Source: Streptomyces roseoviridis
GTDB taxonomy: Bacteria > Actinomycetota > Actinomycetes > Streptomycetales > Streptomycetaceae
Length of the DNA: 64,000 nucleotides
Direction of reading: 5' to 3'
NCBI RefSeq assembly: GCF_039535235.1
Contig: NZ_BAAAWU010000001.1
Location: forward strand, 620,001-684,000
This document shows positions 37,391-46,300 of the stretch, piece after piece (positions within the stretch are counted from its first letter, which is position 1; every line of letters begins with the position of its first letter). The position numbers and the translations under genes are program-made. The notes under the pieces were generated by a model that did not search any database, was not told the DNA's origin, and worked only from the letters and a program-made list of their open reading frames with translations.

Positions 37391-40300
37391 TCACGTCGAC
37401 CGGCCCTGGAGCGCGGGCCGTTCGGTCAGCGCCGACAGCGGTGTGTCCGGGCGGGAGGTGACGGTCGCGAGGAGCCGGGTGAACTCCTCCGCCCAGCGGG
37501 CGACCGTGGCGGCGTCGAAGAGGTCGGTGGAGTACTCGAAGGTGACTGTGATGCTGCCCGGGCGGGGCACGAGCACCACGTAGAGCTCGTTGCGGGCCGC
37601 TCCCCGGACGGGGACGGAGGTGACGGTGGCCGAGACCTCGCCCAGCCGCAGGACCGGTGCCGGGGTGGTGACGACGGTGAACAGCACCCTGGGGAAGAGT
37701 CCGTCCGCCTCCTGTGGCGCGACCAGGCGCACCACCTCCTCCAGGGGGAGCGCCTGGTGGTCGAGGACGCCGAACAGCGTGCCGCCGAGGCCCGTGACGA
37801 GGTCGGCGAAGGTCTCCGCCTCGGAGAGGCGGGCCCGCAGCAGGACGGCGTCCCCCAGGAGCCCGACGATCTCCTCGTGGGCGCGCCGCCCGGCCCGGTT
37901 GGCGCTGGAGGCGGCGAGCACCACGTCGCGGGCGGCCGTGCCGCCGAGGCCCGCGGCCCAGGTGGCGAAGGACGCGGCGAGCACCGTGTACGGGGTGGCG
38001 CCGAGCCGGCCGGCGACCTCGGCGACCCGGTCCGGTACGGGCCCCTCGACGACGTGCCGGTGCAGGGCCCCCTCTCCGGAGAGCGTCGCGGGGCGGGGCC
38101 GGTCGTACGGCAGCCCGATGTGCAGCCGGGCACCGTCGAGTTCCTCGCGCCAGAAGGACTCCAGGCGGGCGCGGCGGGGGCCGGTGAGCTGTTCCGCCTC
38201 CCAGCGGGCGAAGTCGGTGAACTGCGCGGCGGGCGGGGCGGGCAGGTCCGCCGGAGCGGGCGACGCGAGGGGGACGGCCGGGGCGGCTGCTCGGGCGGCC
38301 GTTTCGCCGCCGTGTCCCCCGTGCGGGCGGTACGGGCGGTACAGGCGCCCGAGGTCGTTCCACAGGATGCCCATCGACCAGCCGTCGCAGACGGCGTGGT
38401 GGAGCACGACCATGAGGACCCACCGGTCCTCGGCCGTCCGGCCGAGCCGGAAGCGGAACAGCGGCGCCCGGTCCATCCGGAAGGGCCGCTCCGCCTCGTC
38501 CCGGCACCAGCGGTCGACGGCCGGCGCACCGAGCGGCGTGAGGTCGTCGAGGGGCAGGTCGACCGGAACGTCGGTGAGGGTCTCGACCAGGAGCTCGCCG
38601 TCGCGTTCCACGCCGCGGCTGCGCAGGGCGTCGTGACGGCGTACGAGGGCGGCGAGCGCACGGGCGAGCGCCTCCGGGTCCAGCGGGCCGTGCAGGTCGA
38701 CGCGGTGGACGACGTTGTAGACGGCGGGGTCGGTGCGCTCGTGGTGACGGCGCCAGAGCCGGCGCAGCGTGGCCGGCATGGGGACGGGGCCGGCCGGCCG
38801 TACGGCGGGCGGGGGCGGCGCGGGGTCCTCGGCATCGAGCAGGCGGGCGACGGCGCGGAGGGTCGGGGCGCGGAAGAAGTCCGCCATGGACAGGGCGACG
38901 CCGTGTTCGGCGGCCATCCGGTTGAGCAGCCGGACGGCGCTGAGCGAGTGGCCGCCGAGTTCGAAGAACGAACGGGTCACCGGCACGCGGCCGACGCCCA
39001 GTTCCTCGCACCACAGCTCGTGCAGGGCCTTCTCGGCACCGGTCGCGGGCTCGTCGCCGGAGTCGTACGGGGCCGGGGCGGCGGCGTCCTCGGGCGCGGG
39101 CAGCCGGCTCCGGTCCAGCTTCCCGGACGTGCCGACCGGCAGCCGGTCCAGCCACACCCAGTGCCGCGGCACGAGGTGGTCGGGCAGCTCCGCGGCCAGA
39201 TCGGCACGGAGCGCCTCGGCCTCACGGGCCGTGTCGGGGACGCGCGGTCCGGTGGGCGTGAGGTAGGCGACGAGTTCCGTGTCGCCATTGTGGTTCCTGC
39301 GGGGCACGACGGCCGCGTCGCGCACGGCGGGCCGCCGGGTCAACGCCTCCTTGACCTCGGCGGGTTCGACCCGGTGGCCACGGATCTTGACCTGGTCGTC
39401 CACGCGGCCGAGGAACTCCAGGGTGCCGTCGTTCCTCCAGCGGGCCAGGTCGCCCGTGCGGTAGACCGTCTCGCCCGCCGGGGTGGTGAGGAAGGCCGCG
39501 GCCGTCTCCTCGGGCCGCCCGTGGTAGCCGTACGCCACGGCGACACCGCCCACGTGGATCTCGCCGGCCGCGCCCCGGGGCACCTCGGCGCCGGTCGCGT
39601 CCCGCAGGGTGATCCGCACGCCGGGCAGCGGCCGGCCGATGGGCGGCCGGGTGCCCCCGGCGGGGTCCACCCGGTGGGAGGTGACGATGACGGACGTCTC
39701 GGTCGGCCCGTACTGGTTGTGCAGGGCGCAGTCCGGGTGCCGGTCGAGGAAGTCGAGGAACGCGGGGGTGAGGTGCAGGGCCTCGCCCGCCGAGAACAGC
39801 TCGCGCAGGTCGGGCAGCCGAGGCCCGGTCTCCATCAGGTACGTGAGCGGGGTGCACGGCAGGAACATGCGCTGCACCCGGTGCCGGCGGGCGGTCTCGA
39901 CGAGGGCGGCGGGGTCGTGCCGCAGCGCGTCGTCGATCAGGACGAGGGCGGCCCCGGCGGCCAGGGTGGTGAAGATCTCCTGGACGCTGACGTCGAAGGC
40001 GGGCGAGGTCCATTGCAGGGTGCGGAGCCCGGGGTGCTCCTCCAGGTGCCGCAACACCATGTTCACGGGGCCGCGGTGGGGCACGACCACCCCCTTGGGC
40101 CGGCCGGTGGAGCCGGAGGTGTAGATGCAGTACGCGGGGTCGTCGGGCGTCACCGCCGGGAGCCCGTCGGGGTCTTCTGGCGTGGCCTCGTCCGGCATGG
40201 CCTCGTCCGGCATGGCCTGTTCCGGGGCGGCCTCGTCCGGGCCGGCGTCGTCCGGGGCGGGCGGCTCGACGGTGAGGAGTCGCCGGCCTTCCAGGGCGGG

Positions 40301-43300
40301 GTGGCGGGCCCGGGTCGCCGCGTCGGTCAGCACCAGCACGGGACGGCCGTCGGCGAGGAGCTGTTCGACGCGGGGCCCGGGCTGGGACACGTCGACCGGC
40401 AGGTACGCGGCCCCGCTCTTCAGCACCGCGAGCAGCGCCGTGATCAGCCCGGGGCCGCGCGGGAGCAGCACCGCGACCCGTTCGCCGCGGCCCGCGCCCC
40501 GCGCGCGCAGCCGGGCCGCCAGCCGGTCGGCGGCACGGTCGAGCTCCGCGTAGCTCGTCCGCCCGCCGTCGGCGGCGGACAGCAGGGCGACGGCGTCCGG
40601 TGACCGGCGCGCCTGCGCCTCGAACAGCCCGTGGAGGGTCTCGGTGACGGCCGGCCAGGGCTCCTCGGCGCGCCCGAGCCGGGCCAGCTCCACCCGGCCG
40701 GTGTGCGTGGGCGCGGTCAGCGCGGCGAGTGGCGCCCCGGGATCGGCGAGGACCCGCCGCAGCAGCTGTTCGACGTGGTCCGTGAACCGTCGGACGTCGC
40801 TCTCGGTGAACAGGTCCGTGTCGTACTCGGCCATGAAGCGCACGCCGTCGTGGTGGTGGGTCAGATAGACGCCGAGGTCGAAGGGGGCGCGGGCGGACGG
40901 CATGTCGAGGAGCGTCGCGGCGAGGCCCGGCGGGTCGAAGTCCACCCGGCCCTCGTTCTCGTACTCGACCATCACCTGGAACAGCGGGTTGCGGCCGGGG
41001 TCGCGGCGCGGGTTGAGCGCGGACACCAGCTCGTCGAAGGGGACGTCCCGGTGTTCGTACGCGGCGGTGCTGCGCTCCTTCACCCGGCGCAGCAGCTCCG
41101 TGAAGTCCGGGTCGCCGGCCAGGTCCACCCGCAGCGCCACCGTGTCGAGGAACAGGCCGATCTCGTCCTCGGCGCCCTCGGGCCTCGCCGACACGGCGGT
41201 GCCGACGACCACGTCGTCATGCCCGCCGAGCCGGCCGAGGACGGCGCCGATCGCCGCCGTGAGCACCATGAACAGGGTGGAGCGCCGCTGGGCCGCGAAG
41301 CCCTTGAGGCCGGCGGTCAGCCGTCCGTCGAGGGCATGGGTGAGGCTCGCGCCCCGGCCGGACCGCACGGCCGGGCGGGCCCGGTCCGAGGGCAGGGTCG
41401 CATCCGCAGCGCCCGCGAGTTCGCGCCGCCAGAAGTCCAGGACCTCGGCCCGGCGTGCGGGCGCGACGTCGGGGACCGGCCGGGCGGCCGGCGGGCGCGG
41501 CGCCGGGGCGGTGTCCGGCACGGTGTCCCGGGCGGTGTCCGGCCGGGCCCGGTAGTGGGCGGCGAGCTCGCGGGTGAACACGACGGTGGAGGAGGAGTCG
41601 AAGACGATGTGGTGGGCCAGGAGGAAGAGGACGTGCCGGTCCGCCGCGAGGCGCAGCAGCCGGCACGAGAACAGCGGGCCCGTCGCCAGGTCGAAGCCCG
41701 TCCCCGCCGCCCCGGCCAGCGCGGCGGCCAGGGCCTGCTCCTCGGTGGAGCCCGTGTGGTCCTCGACCGGGCAGTCGACCTCGACCGCGTCGTGGATCCG
41801 CCGGACCGGTTCGCCGTCGACCGTGTCGAAGACCGTGCGCAGCGCGGGCTGCCCCGCCACCGTGCACCGCAGCGCCCGGCGCAGCCTGTCCACGTCCAGG
41901 GGTCCGTCCAGACGGATGGCCTTCGGCTCGTGGTACATGCTCGTGCCGGGGTACATCTGCTCCACGAGCCAGATCCGCCGCTCGGGTGGCGTCAGTTCAC
42001 CGGTGACGGTGACAGCTGAGGTGACGGCGGGGGCGGGGGCGGCAGTGGGGGCGGCCGGGCCGGGGAGAACGGCCGGGGCGGGGACGGCGGCCGGCACTGG
42101 GACAGTGGCCGGGGCGGGTACGGCGGCCGGGCTGGGGACGGCGGGGCGTTCTCCGGTCCGCCTGCGGAGGGCGTCGATCTCGGGCAGCCCGGCGAGCACC
42201 TTGTCCGCGGGGACGCCGAAGTCCACGAAGCAGGCGATCTCGTCCGCGCCGGCCTCGGTCAGCCGCCGCACGGTCTCCGCGACGGACCGGGCGTCACCGA
42301 TGAGCGCACGGGAGGCGCAGTAGCTCTCGTAGGCACGCCCGAGCAGGAACTCGACGTCCTCCTCGGGGGTGTTCGCCAGGTCCACGTCGAAGCCCAGGCT
42401 GTTGGTGACCTGGTCGAAGAGGGCCAGTGAGGAGCGGAGGTAGGAGACGAAGGGCCGGTACGCCTCCTGCCGTGCCGTCTCCGCGTCCTTCGTGAGGTAG
42501 GTGTGCACCAGGACCACGACCCGGCCGGTGGCGGGGTCGTGACCGTGCTCGGCCCGGGTCCGCCGGTAGAGCGCGATGTTCTCCGCCAGCTGCTCGACCG
42601 ACTGCGCCATCAGGTTGGTGACGACGCCGAGTCCTTCGGCGGCCGCCCGGCGGTAGCTGCCGGGGTTGCCCAGGACGGCGACGTAGAGGGGCGGCCGGTC
42701 CTGGACGGGAGTCGGGTGCAGCCGGATGTCGACGGGGTCTCCGTCTCCTGCGGTCAGGGTGACCGGCCGGCCGGACCAGAGGGCGCGGACCGTGTCCAGG
42801 CGCTCGTACATCACCTCGCGGTGCGACCCGAAGTTCTCCGGCGCGAGCGCGAAGTCCCGGGCGTGCCAGCCGCTCGCGAAGCAGAGCCCGGCCCGGCCGC
42901 CCGAGAGGTTGTCGACGACGGACCACTCCTCGGCGACCCGTACGGGGTGGTGCAGCGGGAGGACGACGGAACCCGCGTGCAGCCGGACCCGGCTGGTACG
43001 GGTCGCGAGGGCTGCGGCGAGGACGGAGGGGTTGGGGAACGGCGCGCCGAACGAGTCGAAGTGCCGCTCGGGGAACCAGACCGCGTGGAAGCCGTTCCGG
43101 TCCGCGAACTCCGTCGCCTCCAGGATCAGCCCGTAGGTATCGGCGACGCCGGTCTCGGGATAGTCACCGAAGAAGTACAGGCTGAAGTCACAGCCGGGCG
43201 GGGCGGCTTGGGGGGACGGCTGCGGAGCCGGGGCCGGGCGGGGTGCGGGAATCGGCTCCGGGACAGGGGTCATGGCCGCATCAGGGACCGGGGCAGGGCC

Positions 43301-46300
43301 CCGGGGCGGGACCGCCGCCGTATCCGTGACCGGGGCAGGAGTCGTGACCGGGGCAGGAGTCGTCACTGCGGCAGGAGTCGCGGCTCGGGCGGGGGCCGGG
43401 GCAGCGGTGGTCGACCGGGCATCGCTCAGCGCCTCAAGCTGGCGTTCCATCAGGTCCGTCATCCGGTCCACGAGGTGCTCCGCAAAACGGAGTTGCTGCG
43501 CCACGACCTCCCGCAGATCACCGCCGCCGTCACCGTCACCCGCCTCCGGGACGGGCTCCGGGACGGGCTCCGGGTTCGGCTCCGGCTCGGGCGCCGGAGT
43601 CGGGGTCGGGGTCGGCCGCAGCTCCGGGGCGGGTTCCGGCCGCGGCTCCGGGGCCGGCTGCTCCAGCGCGTCACCCCTGAGCCGTACGACGAGTTCGGCG
43701 AGGGCACGCGGCGTGTCGGCGTCGGCGAAGAGCTCGCGCACGGGGACCCGTACCCCGTAGCGGCGCTCCAGATCGGCGGTGAGGCCCATCAACGCCAGGG
43801 AATCGGCACCCAGGGCGAAGAAGGAGTGCTCGGGCCCCACCTCCGCCGGGTCCAGGCCCAGCTTGACCGCGGCCAGCTCCCGTATGCCGAGGATCACGTC
43901 TTCCGGCACGGCCCCTCGGGCCCGCGCCCCCACCGGTTCGGAGGCAGGAGCAGGGGCGAGGGAAGGAGCGGCGGCAGCGGCGGGGGAAGGAGCGGCGGCA
44001 GGGGTGGAAGGCGCGGTCGGCAGCGGGAAGCGGCGCCGGCGGAGCGGGTGGCCCGGCAGCGGAACGCGCCCGGCCGCCGGGGTCACCCGCGACCAGTCGA
44101 CGTCCGCACCGCGCCGGTAGCGCTCGCCGAGCGAGTCGAGGAAGCCCTGCCACTGCTCGCCCGCGGCGGCTCCCTGGCCGGGCCGCCAGCGGCTGTCGGG
44201 CAGGCAGTGCCGGCCCACGCGGGCCAGCACCTCGCCGGTGCCCATCTCCAGGAAGTCCGCGCATCCTTCGCGCGCGGCCGCGGCCGCCGCCAGGTCGAAG
44301 CGGACGGGTTCGCGCGCCTGGCGGACCAGGTACTCGGGGTCGACCCTCCAGCCGGGCGGGCGGACCGCGCCGTCGAGGGTGCTGGCCAGCGGAAGCCGCA
44401 GCGGGCGGCGTTCCAGGCCCTCGACCAGTGTCCGCAGCTCGGGGAGCACGGCGTCGAGGTGACGCGAGTGGAAGGCCCGGTCGACCGGCACGGTGCGCCA
44501 GGGGGTGCCCTCGGCGTCGAGGAGGCGGCGGGCTTCCGCCAGCGCGTCGGGCGTGCCCGAAAGGACGTGGGAGCGGGGCCCGTTGACCGCCGCCAGCTCG
44601 CTTCCGGACCTCTCGGCGACGCGGTGCGCGGTCATCAGGTCGGCGCGGACGGTCAACATGCCGCCCGGCGGGCACGCGCGCTCCATCAGCCGGCCGCGCC
44701 AGGCGGTGATCCGCAGCCCGTCCTCGACGGACAGGGCGCCGGCCGCGCACAGCGCGGCGTACTCGCCGACGCTGTGCCCGAGCACGAGGGCGGGAGTCAC
44801 ACCGGCCGCCCGCCACAGCGCGGTGAGCGCCATCTGGTGCGCGAAGAGGGCGGGTTGCGCCACCGAGGTCGGCCAGGGACGGTGGTCGCCCGTGCCCGTG
44901 CCCGTGCCCGTGCCCGCGTCCGCGTCCTCGTCGAGCAGCAGCGGCAGCAGGGTGCCGCCGGACTCCTCCGCGTAGAGGCGTTCGCACAGCTCCAGGATCC
45001 GGCGGGCCTCGGGGTGGGCGGCGTGGATCTCGCGGGCCATGCCGGGGCGGGCGCTGCCCTGACCGGGGTAGGCGAACGCCTCACGGCCGAGCGGGGTGCC
45101 GTCGGCGGTGGCGTGTTCCAGGGCGGCGGCGAGCTCCCCCGGTGTGCGGCCCACGACGGCCGTGCGGTGCGGGCGGTGGGGCCGGCCGAGTGCCAGAGTG
45201 GCCGCCACGTCCGCGGCGCTCAGGCCGGGGTGGTCCAGCAGATGACGGCGGAGCGTGCCGGTGAGCTCGGCCAGGGCTTGCGGGTCCCGCGCGGAGACGG
45301 GCACGAGCACGGGGTGCGGCAAGGTGGCGGGCGTCGCCGTCTGGTGCGGGGAGGCGGCGGGGGTGCGGCGGGCCGGCGCTTCCTCCAGGATGACGTGGGC
45401 GTTGGTCCCGCCGACGCCGAGCGCGCTGACCCCGGCCCGCAGCGGGATGCCGGGCGGCGCGGTCCACGGCCGCAGCCGGGTGCCGAGCACGAAGGGGCTG
45501 CCGTCGAGGGCGAGGGCGGGGTGGGGGCGGTTCAGGTGGAGCGTCGGCACGAGGGTGCGGTGCCGCAGCATCAGCACCGTCTTGATCAGGCCCGCCATGC
45601 CGGCGCAGCTGTCCAGGTGGCCGATGGCCGGCTTGACCGAACCGAGGGTGCAGAAGCCGGTGTGCCCGGTGCCGGCCCCGTAGGCACGGGACAGGGCCTC
45701 GAATTCGACGGGGTCCCCGAGCTGGGTGCCGGTGCCGTGCGCTTCGACGTAGGTGACGGTCTCCGGCGGGACGGCCGCCTTGCGCAGCGCCTGCCGTACG
45801 ACGTCGACCTGACCGGCCGGCCCGGGGGCGCTGAAACCGGCCTTGTCCGCACCGTCGTTGTTGACCGCCGAGGCCAGGATGACGGCGTGCACGGTGTCGC
45901 CGTCGGCGAGCGCGCGGTCCAGCCGCTTGAGGACGACGGCCGCGACGCCGTTGCCGCCCACGGTGCCGTCGGCGTCCGCGTCGAAGGCCCGGCAGCGGCC
46001 GGTCGGGGAGAGGATGGAGCCGGGGTGGCTGTGGTAGCCGGAGTCCTGCGGGGTGTGGACGGCGGCGGCACCGGCCACTGCCAGGTCGCAGTCGCCGCTG
46101 AGCAGCGACTGGGCGGCGAGGTGGACGGCGACGAGGGAGGTCGAGCAGGCGGTCTGGACGCCGATGGCGGGACCCGTGAGGCCGAGCCGGTACGCGACGC
46201 GGGTGGCGAGGAAGTCGGGTTGCCGTCCTATGGCCGTGAGCAGCCCGGTGGCCGGGTCCGCGGGGACCTCCGGGGCGGAGCCGGTGGTGGGCGGCTCGGT

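Noticed and set aside
37391..37700. Thioesterase or reductase domain at the PKS-NRPS C-terminus
   Set aside because: No GxSxG or Rossmann motif; the sequence is the end of a condensation domain.
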